64,000 bases of DNA from CAVTJL01 sp963752325 (GTDB lineage: Bacteria > Pseudomonadota > Alphaproteobacteria > Geminicoccales > Geminicoccaceae): the NCBI GenBank assembly GCA_963752325.1, contig CAVVXU010000005.1, positions 806,001 to 870,000 on the forward strand, given 5' to 3'. This document shows, in pieces, positions 1 to 9,184 of the stretch; within the stretch, counting starts at the first letter, position 1, and each line of letters begins with the position of its first letter. A model generated the notes under the pieces. That model ran no database searches. It was not told the DNA's origin and worked only from the letters and a program-made list of their open reading frames with translations. A program made the translations under genes and the position numbers.

Positions 1-1590
1 GGGCGTCGTCCGGCGGGGAGTCCGGTGGGGCGGGCAAGCCCAACATCATCATGATCGTGTCCGACGATTTCGGCTATGGCGATGCCGGCTGCTATCTGGG
101 CGGCGACGGCCGCGGCATGCCCACGCCGAGCCTCGATCGGCTGGCCGCCGAGGGGATGATGTTCACCTCCTTCTACGCCCAGCCGAGCTGCACGCCCGGC
201 CGCGCCGCGATGCAGACGGGACGCATCCCCAACCGCAGCGGCATGACGACGGTGGCGTTCCAGGGCCAGGGCGGCGGCCTGCCGGCCGCGGAGTGGACCG
301 TGGCGTCGGTGCTGAAGACCGTGGGCTACAAGACCTTCTTCACCGGCAAGTGGCATCTGGGCGAGGACGACTACGCGCTGCCGAACGCGCAGGGCTACGA
401 CGACATGCGCTATGTCGGGCTCTACCACCTCAACGCCTACACCTACGCCGACCCGAACTGGTTCCCGGACATGTCGCCGGAGCTGCGCGCCATGTTCGAG
501 CGGGTCACGAAGGGTGCCTTGTCCGGCAAGGCCGGCGAGAAGCCGCGCGAGGAGTTCAAGATCAACGGCGAGTACGTGGACACGCCGGAGAAAGGGCGTG
601 GTCGGCATCCCGTTCTTCGACGGCTATGTCGAGAAGGCGGCGATCGAGTACCTCGACGAGAACGGCAAGAAGGACGAGCCGTTCTTCATGAGCGTCAATT
701 TCATGAAGGTGCACCAGCCGAACATGCCGGCGCCGGAGTTCGTGCACAAGTCGCTCTCGAAGACCAAGTACGCGGACTCGATCGTCGAGAACGACACGCG
801 CATCGGCCGAATCATCGACAAGGTGCGCGAGCTCGGCATCGAGAAGAACACCTACATCTTCTGGACGACCGACAACGGCGCCTGGCAGGACGTCTATCCC
901 GACGCCGGCTACACGCCCTTCCGCGGCACGAAGGGCACCGACCGCGAGGGCGGCAATCGCGTGCCCTCGATCGCCTGGGGCCCCAAGATCAAGGCCGGCA
1001 CGAAGAACTCGGAGATCATAGGCGGCCTCGACTACATGGCGACCTTCGCAGCACTGGCCGGTGCGGAGCTGCCGGAGAAGGACCGCGAGGGTCAGCCCAT
1101 CATCTTCGACAGCTACGACATGACGCCCGTGCTGTTCGGCACGGATAAGTCGCCGCGGAACGAGTGGTTCTACTTCACGGAGAACGAGCTGACCCCGGGT
1201 GCCGCACGCACCGGCAACTACAAGGCCGTCTTCAACCTCCGGGGCGACGACGGCGCCAAGACCGGCGGGTTGGCCGTGGATTCCAACCTCGGCTGGAAGG
1301 GGCCCGAATCCTACGTCGCCACCGTTCCCCAGGTCTTCGACCTGTGGCAGGACCCGCAGGAGCGCTACGACATCTTCATGAACAACTACACGGAGCACAC
1401 CTGGGTCCTCGTCACCATCAACGAGGCGATCAAGAAGCTGATGCAGACCTATGTGAAATACCCGCCGCGCAAGCTGCAGAGCGAGGTTTACACGGGACCG
1501 ATCACGCTCACGGAGTATCAGCGCTTCAAGTTCGTGCGGGACGAGCTCGCCAAGGAGGGTGTCTCCATACCGCTGCCGACGGGCAACTAG
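1..1590 (+). CDS. Sulfatase 1 (5'-partial, frameshifted)
   Basis: Formylglycine-dependent sulfatase of the alkaline-phosphatase superfamily, expected to hydrolyse sulfate esters in the periplasm. The frame is open from base 3, so the start and signal peptide lie outside the window. Visible motifs are the metal-binding start KPNIIMIVSDDFGYGD, the modification motif CTPGR (Cys codon 189-191, the C-x-P-x-R form that is oxidised to formylglycine), GKWHLG, and later TTDNGAW. Reading is continuous to about 590, then one extra A in AAA (591-593) shifts the frame; removing it joins TPEK to GVVGIPFFDGY and runs to the stop at 1590. The two halves together have normal family content, so a sequencing indel is likelier than a real pseudogene. 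It heads a row of three similar sulfatases. Confidence 0.85.
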
Positions 1591-1937
1591 GGGCGCGAGG
1601 GCCGACGAAGCCCGGCGCATGAGATCGGCGTGGAAGGTGACGGTGATTGGTCCAGCGCCTGCCACGCCGCAGGGGAATAACGAGGGCATGCTTTGGTCGA
1701 ACGGCGACGTCATGGCGGTCGCGGTGCCGTGTCCGCCCGAGCCGGGGAACCGCACTCTTGCCGTTCGGCGTGCTCTTGTCCATCCTAGGCTGCCGGATCC
1801 GGCTATGGGCTCGCACAGAGCGGCTGTGATTGATGTGCGAGGACGGAGGTGCCTGCTCCCAGGGCAGTCATCGGCTGGAGGGCGTGTGTCGTATCTACAC
1901 TGGACCCACGCTGCATCTGACGATCAGGGAGATCGAT
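1591..1937. other. Intergenic region between sulfatases 1 and 2
   Basis: 347 bases with no supported gene; open frames here are short and lack a ribosome site. A 12-base string (GCGTGGAAGGTG, near 1629) recurs just after the sulfatase 2 stop (near 3663), suggesting the sulfatase units arose by duplication. The last bases hold the Shine-Dalgarno CAGGGAG of sulfatase 2. Confidence 0.6.
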
Positions 1938-3653
1938 ATGAGCGACGGAATGCCGGAGAAGGAAAAGCACCAGCCGCGAGGCGGTGCCGTGAATAGGCGC
2001 AACCTGCTGCTCGCCGGCAGCGCGGTCGCGGCAGCCGCGGGGCTGCCCTCGCCGCTCGCCATCACGCCCGCCGCGGCCCAACAGGCCACGAGCGGCCAGA
2101 AAAGCGGCAAGCAGCCGAACATCCTCGTCATCTGGGGCGACGACATCGGCTACTGGAACCTCGGTGCTTACACGCACGGCATGATGGGGAAGACCCCGAA
2201 CATCGACCGGATCGCCAAGGAAGGCGTGCTCTTCACCGATCACTATGGCCAGCCGAGCTGCACGGCCGGGCGCGCCGCCTTCATCACCGGGCAGCTGCCG
2301 ATCCGCACGGGCATGACGACCATCGGCATCCCCGGCTCCACGCGCGGCATCCAGAAGGAGGATCCGACGCTGGCCGAGGTCCTGAAATCGGCGGGGTACG
2401 CAACGGCACAGTTCGGCAAGAACCATCTGGGCGATCGCAACGAGTTCCTGCCGACCGTCCACGGCTTCGACGAGTGGTTCGGCAACCTTTATCACCTCAA
2501 TGCCGAGGAGGAGCCGGAGGAGCTGGACTATCCCGGTCAGAAGAACCCCAAATACAAGGAGACATTCGGGCCGCGCGGCGTTCTTCACGCCTGGGCCACC
2601 GACACCGACGATCCGACGGTGGATCCCAAGTTCGGCCGCGTCGGCAAGCAGCGCATCGAGGACACAGGCCCGCTGACCCGCGAGCGCATGAAGACCTTCG
2701 ACGGCGAGGTCCTGGACAAGACCGTCGCGTGGCTCGACGAGAACGGCAAGGGCGACAAGCCCTTCTTCGTCTGGTTCAACACGACCGCCATTCACATCTG
2801 GTCGCATCCGCAGCAGAAATACATCCAGATGGCCGTGGACGAGGGGCGTGCCGAGGAGGATGTCGTCCGCGCCAAGATGATCGAGCATGACGAGCAGGTC
2901 GGCACGCTGCTCGGCAAGCTCGACGAGCTCGGCATCGCCGACGACACCATCGTCATCTACTCGACCGACAACGGCTTCGAGCTCGCCTTCTGGCCCGACG
3001 GTGGCTACGCGCCGTTCCGCGGCGAGAAGGGCACCACCTGGGAGGGCGGGGTCCGCGTTCCGTGCCTGATGCGCTGGCCCGCCGCGGTTCCGGCCGGCAC
3101 GACCGTGAATGGCGTGCAGAGCCACGAGGATCTCTACGTGACGCTCGCGGCCGCGGCAGGCATGCCCGACCTCAAGACGCAGCTGCTCGACGGCGCCAAG
3201 CTCGGCGACATGACCTACAAGGTTCACCTCGACGGGTACAACAATCTCGATCTCTGGACCGGCAAGACGGAGAAGTCGGCTCGACGCGAGTTCTTCTACT
3301 ATGACGAGACCGATCTGATGGCGCTGCGCGTCGACGCCTGGAAGATCGCCTTCGGCGTGAAGAAGGACGGGCTCTGGTGGGACGAGAAGACCTATCCCAG
3401 CGTGCCCTTTCTCTTCAACCTTCTCATGGATCCCATGGAGAAGATGGATCCCCTGTCACCCGAATGGGGCTATATCGGCCGCAAGTTCCTCGCCCAGAAG
3501 CTGTGGGCACCGACGGCGGCGGGGCCGTTTCTGCAGGCCCATTTGAAGAGCATCGTCGAATACCCGCCGCGGCAAGGTGCCGACACGCTGAGCATGAAGA
3601 AGGCCGTCGACGATGCGATGAAGAAGGTGATGGGACCTCAGAACGGCGACTGA
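1938..3653 (+). CDS. Sulfatase 2, Tat-exported arylsulfatase-like
   Basis: 571-residue sulfatase. The start at 1938 is chosen because CAGGGAG precedes it by a normal distance and because the same leader (CAGGGAG, ATGAGCGACG) precedes sulfatase 3; longer in-frame starts upstream lack this. N-terminus carries a twin-arginine signal (NRRNLLLAGS) ending near an AQQA cleavage region, so export as a folded enzyme is expected. Motifs: PNILVIWGDDIGYWN, CTAGR with Cys108 (Ala rather than Pro at the third position, still a recognised sulfatase variant), GKNHLGD, and STDNGFE with the usual C-terminal GEKGTTWEGG. Substrate cannot be told from sequence. Close paralogue of sulfatase 3 downstream. Confidence 0.9.
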   Translation: MSDGMPEKEKHQPRGGAVNRRNLLLAGSAVAAAAGLPSPLAITPAAAQQATSGQKSGKQPNILVIWGDDIGYWNLGAYTHGMMGKTPNIDRIAKEGVLFTDHYGQPSCTAGRAAFITGQLPIRTGMTTIGIPGSTRGIQKEDPTLAEVLKSAGYATAQFGKNHLGDRNEFLPTVHGFDEWFGNLYHLNAEEEPEELDYPGQKNPKYKETFGPRGVLHAWATDTDDPTVDPKFGRVGKQRIEDTGPLTRERMKTFDGEVLDKTVAWLDENGKGDKPFFVWFNTTAIHIWSHPQQKYIQMAVDEGRAEEDVVRAKMIEHDEQVGTLLGKLDELGIADDTIVIYSTDNGFELAFWPDGGYAPFRGEKGTTWEGGVRVPCLMRWPAAVPAGTTVNGVQSHEDLYVTLAAAAGMPDLKTQLLDGAKLGDMTYKVHLDGYNNLDLWTGKTEKSARREFFYYDETDLMALRVDAWKIAFGVKKDGLWWDEKTYPSVPFLFNLLMDPMEKMDPLSPEWGYIGRKFLAQKLWAPTAAGPFLQAHLKSIVEYPPRQGADTLSMKKAVDDAMKKVMGPQNGD

Positions 3654-3682
3654 CGACGCGGGCGTGGAAGGTGGCGCGGGTC

Positions 3683-4000
3683 ATGGCCAATTCGCCACCT
3701 TCCGCGGCCCTGCTGGCGAACACGCGCATGGCGGCAGTCATGGCCGAGGCGCTGGTCACCGACCGGTTCGCCGAGGCGCATCACCCGCGCTTCCACCGCC
3801 CGGATGACAGCCTCGACCACCAGCCGATGCTGAGGTTCCTGACCCGTCTGCGGGCCAACGGCCTTCAGCGATGGACCATCCCGTACGGCTGCCGCGCGCT
3901 CTTGCGGTCCTGGGCAGCCGAGGTCCATGATGTTCTGCTTGAACAGAGGATCGGCTCGAGCATGACGACCGTGTTTCAGGTGCGGGACGGCCCCCCTGCT
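3683..4000 (+). pseudogene. Fossil of a HAD-family phosphatase gene
   Basis: In one frame the translation contains the segments HHPRFHRPDDSLDHQPML, RFLTRLRANGLQRWTI and EQRIGSSMTTVFQVRDG. These align without gaps to residues about 140-238 of the intact HAD phosphatase at 5935 (HPRFHRPYNSLVYQPML, IIGSSIKTTYELHDG). The copy lacks the N-terminal DxDGT nucleophile region and the C-terminal third, and the SGGG motif is lost. It sits between sulfatases 2 and 3 just as the intact HAD follows sulfatase 3, so it marks an old sulfatase+HAD duplication whose phosphatase decayed. The remainder of the 3654-4092 interval shows nothing else. Confidence 0.8.
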
Positions 4001-4092
4001 CGCCGCGCAGCCGCCACCGCCACCGCCACCGCCGCCAAGAAAGCCATGTCCCCTAGAGGCTTCCGCCGCATCAGTCAGACAGGGAGACCAGC

Positions 4093-5847
4093 ATGAGCGA
4101 CGAACCGATCGAGACGGCCGGGAGTTCGCCCCGGAACAGCTTAGTGAACCGGCGCAACCTGCTCCTTGCGGGCAGCGCGCTGGCCGCGACGGCAGGGCTG
4201 CCCTCGCCGGCGACGACCACGGCCGCCCTCGCCCAGGCCGCGGGCAGCCAGCCGAGCGGCAAGCAGCCCAACATCCTCGTCATCATGGGTGACGATGTCG
4301 GGTGGTTCAACATCGGCGCCTATCATCAGGGCATCATGTCCGGCAAGACGCCGAACCTCGACAAGCTCGCCGCCGAGGGCATGCGCTTCACCGACTACTA
4401 TGCCGAGGCCAGCTGCACCGCGGGCCGGGCCAACTTCATCACCGGGGAGATCCCGCTGCGCACGGGCCTCACCACGGTGGGCCAGGCCGGCGCCGACGTC
4501 GGCCTCCCGGCCGAGGCCGTGACGCTCGCCACGGTGCTGAAGGCGCAGGGCTACACGACCGCGCAGTTCGGCAAGAACCATCTGGGCGACCTCAACAAGT
4601 TCCTGCCGACGGTGCACGGATTCGACGAATATTTCGGCTATCTCTACCACCTCGACGCGATGTCCGACCCCTACTGGTTCGACTACCCGCAGGACTGGAT
4701 CGACAAGACCGGCCCGCGCAACCTGGTGCATTGCTGGGCAACGGACGTCGACGACCCCACGGTGCAGCCGCGCTGGGGCAAGATCGGCAAGCAGCGGATC
4801 GTCGACGAGGGCCCGCTGGCACCGTTCCCCAACATGGCCGGTCGGCAGCAGTGGCAGGAGGGCCGCAAGGCCAAGTACGACATGGAGACCTTCGACGAGG
4901 TTCTCGTCGAGCACAGCAAGGGCTTCATGGACAAGGCCAAGCAGGACGGCAAGCCGTTCTTCCTCTGGCACAACACCACGCGCATGCACGTCTTCACCTA
5001 CCTGTCGCCCAAATACCAGGCGATGATGAACTACGAGAGCAACTACGGCGTCGAAGAAGCCGGCATGAAGCAGATGGACGACAATGTCGGCGATCTGCTC
5101 AAGCATCTCGAGGATATCGGCGAGGCCGACAACACCATCGTCATCTTCACCACCGACAACGGGGCCGAGGTGTTCACCTGGCCCGACGGCGGCATGACGC
5201 CGTTCAGGTCGACGAAGGGCACGGTGTTCGAGGGCGGCTTCCGCGTGCCGGCCATCATCCGCTGGCCGGGCAAGGTCAAGCCGGGCACGGTGGAGAACGG
5301 CATCTTCTCCGGCCTCGACTGGCTGCCGACGCTGGCCGCGGCGGCGGGCAATCCCGACATCACCGACCAGCTCCTCAAGGGGGTGAAGCTCGGTGACCGG
5401 ACCTACAAGAACCATCTGGACGGCTACAACCAGATGGACCTGCTGACGGGCAAGGGACCGTCGGCGCGCCACGAGCTCTTCTATTTCGGCGGGCCGAAGC
5501 TGGGCGCCCTTCGGATCGACGATTTCAAGTTCCAGTTCTACCAGCAGCCGTACGGCTGGCCCGGCGAGAAGGTGACGACCGACATGCCGACGATCGTCAA
5601 CCTGCGCCAGGACCCCTTCGAGCGGACCCCGTCGATCCGCGGCGAGACCCTGAACGACAGCGGCGGCGGCTTCGTGAACGACTTCTATGCCCGCGAGTTC
5701 TGGCGCTTCGTTCTCGTGCAGCAGGAGGTCGGGAAGCTGGCGCAGACGGCCATCGAGTTTCCGCCGATGCAGGCGCCCGCCTCCTTCAACCTCGAGGCGG
5801 TCAAGGCCCAGATCGACGAGATGATGAGGGCGCACGAGGGGCAGTAG
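4093..5847 (+). CDS. Sulfatase 3, Tat-exported arylsulfatase-like
   Basis: 584-residue sulfatase closely related to sulfatase 2. Start at 4093 follows CAGGGAG. Tat signal VNRRNLLLAGSALAATAG; then QPNILVIMGDDVGWFN (metal ligands), CTAGR with Cys108 at exactly the same residue number as sulfatase 2, GKNHLGDLN, TTDNGAEVFTWPDGG and STKGTVFEGG. An insertion around residues 240-260 distinguishes it from sulfatase 2. Ends 35 bases before a strong hairpin. The HAD phosphatase follows 87 bases on and may belong to the same unit. A sulfate ester substrate is inferred from family only. Confidence 0.92.
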   Translation: MSDEPIETAGSSPRNSLVNRRNLLLAGSALAATAGLPSPATTTAALAQAAGSQPSGKQPNILVIMGDDVGWFNIGAYHQGIMSGKTPNLDKLAAEGMRFTDYYAEASCTAGRANFITGEIPLRTGLTTVGQAGADVGLPAEAVTLATVLKAQGYTTAQFGKNHLGDLNKFLPTVHGFDEYFGYLYHLDAMSDPYWFDYPQDWIDKTGPRNLVHCWATDVDDPTVQPRWGKIGKQRIVDEGPLAPFPNMAGRQQWQEGRKAKYDMETFDEVLVEHSKGFMDKAKQDGKPFFLWHNTTRMHVFTYLSPKYQAMMNYESNYGVEEAGMKQMDDNVGDLLKHLEDIGEADNTIVIFTTDNGAEVFTWPDGGMTPFRSTKGTVFEGGFRVPAIIRWPGKVKPGTVENGIFSGLDWLPTLAAAAGNPDITDQLLKGVKLGDRTYKNHLDGYNQMDLLTGKGPSARHELFYFGGPKLGALRIDDFKFQFYQQPYGWPGEKVTTDMPTIVNLRQDPFERTPSIRGETLNDSGGGFVNDFYAREFWRFVLVQQEVGKLAQTAIEFPPMQAPASFNLEAVKAQIDEMMRAHEGQ

Positions 5848-5881
5848 ACAGGAGCAGCCGAGCGCACAGCCAGCGCGCGAG

Positions 5882-5910
5882 GGGGCGCCCGATCACGGGC
5901 GCCCCTTGTT
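5882..5910 (+). terminator. Perfect GC-rich hairpin after sulfatase 3
   Basis: GGGGCGCCCG (5882-5891), loop ATCA, CGGGCGCCCC (5896-5905), followed by TTGTTCCTT. The ten-pair stem and T-rich trailer fit a rho-independent terminator. Because the HAD gene begins only about 25 bases later on the same strand it may instead act as a partial terminator that lowers HAD expression. Confidence 0.7.
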
Positions 5911-5934
5911 CCTTCCACCCGAGGAGAGACGATC

Positions 5935-6981
5935 ATGGCATCGCTGCCCCCTGTGGCCATGAGCCGGCGCCACCTGCTGGGCGGGCTCGCCGCGCTGCCG
6001 GCGCTGACGGCGCTTCCCGGCGTCGGCACTGCGCAGGCTCAGGACGCGCCCCTGCCCTCCTGGAACGATGGCGCCGCGAAGTCGGCTATCCAGGACTTTG
6101 TCGCCCGCGTCACCAGCGAGGGTGGCGCTGCCTTCGTTCCGGCGCCGGAGCGCATCGCCGTGTTCGACAATGACGGCACGCTCTGGTGCGAGAAACCCTA
6201 CTACGCCCAACTCCAGTTCGTGCTGGACCGCGTCAGGGCCCTGGCGCCGGAGCACCCGGAATGGCGCGAGAAGCAGCCCTTCAAGGCCGTGCTGGAGAAC
6301 GATCTCGCCGCGGCGATGGCCGGTGGTGAGGAGGGCGCCCTGCGCCTGGTCATGGCAACCCACGCCGGCACCACGGTCGAGGAGTTCAGCGCGCTCGTCT
6401 CGGACTGGCTCGCCAAGGCGCGCCATCCGCGCTTCCACCGCCCCTACAACAGCCTCGTCTATCAGCCGATGCTGGAGCTCTTGGCCTATCTGCGTGGCAA
6501 CGGCTTCGAGACCTGGATCTGCTCGGGTGGCGGCATCGAGTTCATGCGGCCCTGGGCGCCCGAGGCGTACGGCATCCCGCCGCAGCAGATCATCGGCTCG
6601 AGCATCAAGACGACGTACGAGCTGCATGACGGCGAGCCGGCGCTGGTCCGCCAGCCGGAGATCGAGTTCATCGACGACAAGGCCGGCAAGCCCGTCGGGA
6701 TCAACCGCTTCGTCGGCAGGCGGCCGATCGCCGCCTTCGGCAACTCGGACGGCGACCGCCAGATGCTGGAATGGACGACCGCAGGCTCGGGCGCGCGCTT
6801 CGGCATGCTGGTCCTGCACGACGATGCCGAGCGCGAGTACGCCTACGGGCCGGCGAACGGCCTGCCTGCATCCCATGTGGGGACGTTCACCCAGGGGCTG
6901 ATGGATGAGGCCAAGAAGCTCGATTGGCCGGTGATCAGCATGAAGAATGACTGGAAGCGGGTATTTCCGTTCAAGTCTTGA
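5935..6981 (+). CDS. Tat-exported HAD-family acid phosphatase-like hydrolase
   Basis: 348 residues. The leader contains SRRHLLGGLAALPAL and ends near AQAQD, a Tat-type signal. Motif I is VFDNDGTLW with Asp78 (nucleophile) and Asp80; motif II-like CSGGG lies near residue 198, and motif IV-like FGNSDGDRQM near 267. This arrangement is that of HAD phosphatases related to phosphoserine phosphatase, but secreted. GAGGAG at about 5921 sets the start; Met9 is an alternative. Placed directly after three sulfatases, a role in releasing phosphate while sulfatases release sulfate from shared polymers is an inference. A decayed second copy lies at 3683-4000. Confidence 0.85.
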   Translation: MASLPPVAMSRRHLLGGLAALPALTALPGVGTAQAQDAPLPSWNDGAAKSAIQDFVARVTSEGGAAFVPAPERIAVFDNDGTLWCEKPYYAQLQFVLDRVRALAPEHPEWREKQPFKAVLENDLAAAMAGGEEGALRLVMATHAGTTVEEFSALVSDWLAKARHPRFHRPYNSLVYQPMLELLAYLRGNGFETWICSGGGIEFMRPWAPEAYGIPPQQIIGSSIKTTYELHDGEPALVRQPEIEFIDDKAGKPVGINRFVGRRPIAAFGNSDGDRQMLEWTTAGSGARFGMLVLHDDAEREYAYGPANGLPASHVGTFTQGLMDEAKKLDWPVISMKNDWKRVFPFKS

Positions 6982-7058
6982 CGTTGGCGCGCCGCAAGCC
7001 TGTTCTCCGTCGCTGCGGCGAGGTGCTAGCGTCAGAGCCGCATGTGGGGGAGCGTTTG

Positions 7059-7928
7059 GTGACAAGAGCTGGTGGCGTCGGTTGGATGCGGGGCCTTCTT
7101 CCCGCCCTCGTCCTTGTGGGAAGTGTTGCCTGGGCGGCGCCGCTGCGGGCGCAGGCAGGGCCGGCGAGCGCAAGCTCCCCGGGCGCCGACGCGTCGCCGT
7201 GGGACGGCTGGACGATCAGGTTCACGCCCTATGTCTGGGCGACCGCGTTCAACGGCCACGCTACGGTCAAGGGCCAGAAGGCCAATGTCGACGTCAGCTT
7301 CAGCGACTTGGTCAAGAATCTGGACGGTGGCGTCCTGGCCCAGGTCGAGGCGATCAAGGGGCCTTTCAGCCTCGTCGCCCAGGGGAATTTCCTGCGCGCC
7401 TCGATCGACGACAATGTGGGCCCGATCGACGCCACGACCGACGCCAATGCCTTCATCGGCGAGCTGTACGGGACCTACCGCCTGGGCCATTGGCCCTTGG
7501 GGGAGACTGCTGCCGACGGCGTTCGGCCGGTCGGCATCGAGCACGGTATCTCGCTCGATGGGCTGGCCGGCTTCAACTACACCTACCTCAATGTCGACCT
7601 GAAGCTGAAAGGCACCGGCCCGCTCGGCCTGGAGCGCCACTTCAGCGGCGACCAGCAGTGGGCCACCCCTTTTGTTGGCCTGCGGACCCTGGTCGGCCTG
7701 AACGACCATTGGTTCATCGCGGCGCTGGGCTATGTCGGCGCCGTCAGCAGCGACAACACCACCTGGAACCTGCAGGGCCTCGTTGGCTATGCGTTCAACA
7801 GCTGGATCAGCGTCGAGGCGGGCTACCGGGCGCTCTACCAGAACTACGAGAACGGCAACGGCAACGACCGTTTCCACTATGACGTGATCACCCATGGGCC
7901 GGTGATCGGGGTGACGTTCGTCTGGTGA
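7059..7928 (+). CDS. Outer-membrane beta-barrel protein
   Basis: About 289 residues from the GTG at 7059, which has GGGGGAG six bases upstream; ATG 7086 is an alternative. Signal peptide RGLLPALVLVGSVAWAAPLRAQA, then alternating amphipathic strands (WTIRFTPYVWATAFNG, FVGLRTLVGLNDHWFIAALGY) and a terminal VTFVW ending in an aromatic residue, the usual signal for insertion by the Bam machinery. No named family was recognised with certainty. It follows the HAD gene by 77 bases and could provide outer-membrane passage or surface contact for the sulfatase/phosphatase products. Confidence 0.75.
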   Translation: MTRAGGVGWMRGLLPALVLVGSVAWAAPLRAQAGPASASSPGADASPWDGWTIRFTPYVWATAFNGHATVKGQKANVDVSFSDLVKNLDGGVLAQVEAIKGPFSLVAQGNFLRASIDDNVGPIDATTDANAFIGELYGTYRLGHWPLGETAADGVRPVGIEHGISLDGLAGFNYTYLNVDLKLKGTGPLGLERHFSGDQQWATPFVGLRTLVGLNDHWFIAALGYVGAVSSDNTTWNLQGLVGYAFNSWISVEAGYRALYQNYENGNGNDRFHYDVITHGPVIGVTFVW

Positions 7929-7956
7929 GCGGCCAACAGCCGCCGGCTGGCAGCGC

Positions 7957-9009
7957 TCACCGGCCGGGAGGTCGTCCGCTGGCCCGGCGCAGCGTGTCGG
8001 ACGGGCGCTCGCCGAACTGGCGGCGATAGGCGGTGGCGAACTCGCCGAAGTGGAAAAAGCCCCAGCGGGTCGCCGTCTGGGTGACGTTGGTGGCGCTGCC
8101 CAGGCGCCGCAGGTCACGCCGCGCGCCGATGAGGCGCATGAGCCTGAGGAAGGCCATCGGCGGCAGGCCGAAATAGTCCCGGAAGGCCTGGAAGAGGGTG
8201 CGCTCGGCGGCACCCGTGGCCCGGCAGAGATCCTGGATCGAGATGGGCGTGTCGAGGTTCTCCATCAGATAGGCCTCGGCGCGCTTGGCCAGACGCCGCC
8301 GCTCGGCCGCCCGGACGGCGAGCGGCGGGACGCCCAGCGCCCCCAGGAACGCCAGGACCACCGACTGCTCGACCCAGGCGGCGCCGTCGGGACGGACGAG
8401 CAGGCCGGGATCGGCCGTGACGACATCGACGACGCCCCGCAGTCGCGCGCGCAGCCCCTCGGGGTGGCGGAGCGGCTGGGCCGGCCCGAAGGCGGTGGCG
8501 GCGATGCCCTCCCAGAGCGGGCCGAAGAGCGTGGCAGCCGTCCGCTCGAGCAGGTCGGTGGGGATCGAGGCAGCGATGAGCGCCTCGGCCCCGCTCGTGC
8601 GGAACTCGAACTCGTGGGCGTGGTTGCCCACGGCGACATCAGCCGGCCCGAGACGGACGCCGCGGTTCCACACGGGCTTCACCAAGCTCGTCGGCATCGC
8701 GATCGCGACACAGCCCATCGGCGTCACGCCGCGCGCCAGCAGCGCCAGCGACCACGCGGCGCTGCCGAGCTGCAGCCGCGCCGTGTGGGCCACCAGAAGC
8801 GAGCCTGCGAAGCGCCCGGCCGCGAGCGGCAGATAGGCCTGATCCCAGCCGAACGGCGCCCGGGCCATCTCGTCGGGCTCGGCCGTCTCGAAGCTGCTCA
8901 GGAGCCCGGCCGGAAAGTCGCCCGGCCGAGCTGCCGCATGGGCCTCGGTCGCCGCTTCCGAACGGTCCTGCAGTTTTCCGATAGCCGCAGTCATGGGCCG
9001 AGATATCAT
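7957..9009 (-). CDS. AraC/XylS-family transcriptional regulator
   Basis: 350 residues, with an N-terminal sensing region of about 240 residues (AraC-binding-like, resembling regulators that respond to small aromatic or envelope signals) and a C-terminal HTH_18 DNA-binding domain. Typical segments are TPISIQDLCRATGAAERTLF and the second helix pair WGFFHFGEFATAYRRQFGE. It is convergent with the barrel gene and divergent from the lipoprotein run starting at 9185, so it is the obvious candidate regulator of one or both. Met6 (8994) is an alternative start; neither start has a clear ribosome site. Confidence 0.9.
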   Translation of the reverse strand: MISRPMTAAIGKLQDRSEAATEAHAAARPGDFPAGLLSSFETAEPDEMARAPFGWDQAYLPLAAGRFAGSLLVAHTARLQLGSAAWSLALLARGVTPMGCVAIAMPTSLVKPVWNRGVRLGPADVAVGNHAHEFEFRTSGAEALIAASIPTDLLERTAATLFGPLWEGIAATAFGPAQPLRHPEGLRARLRGVVDVVTADPGLLVRPDGAAWVEQSVVLAFLGALGVPPLAVRAAERRRLAKRAEAYLMENLDTPISIQDLCRATGAAERTLFQAFRDYFGLPPMAFLRLMRLIGARRDLRRLGSATNVTQTATRWGFFHFGEFATAYRRQFGERPSDTLRRASGRPPGR

Positions 9010-9095
9010 GGCTGCGAGCGACTGTTCATGCGGCTACGTCTACTCTCCGGTCGGGGATGGAATCAGCGGTGTCGTCGGAGCAATCCGCCGAGCCA

Positions 9096-9109
9096 TTGAG
9101 ATAGATCAA
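9096..9109. promoter_or_regulatory. FNR/FixK-like palindrome
   Basis: TTGAGATAGATCAA matches the FNR/Anr/FixK consensus TTGAT-N4-ATCAA at nine of ten defined positions. It is 76 bases upstream of the lipoprotein start at 9185 and about 90 bases from the divergent AraC start. This would suit oxygen- or redox-dependent control. Single site, seen by eye only. Confidence 0.45.
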
Positions 9110-9184
9110 TACGCGGGGCCTGTTCCCGGCGATAGTCTTGCAGGGCCCATGAACATCCTCGAACCAAAGGGGCGAGTGCTACCC

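Noticed and set aside
4141..5835. Minus-strand frame opposite sulfatase 3
   Set aside because: Shadow frame with biased composition; the plus strand has all sulfatase motifs.
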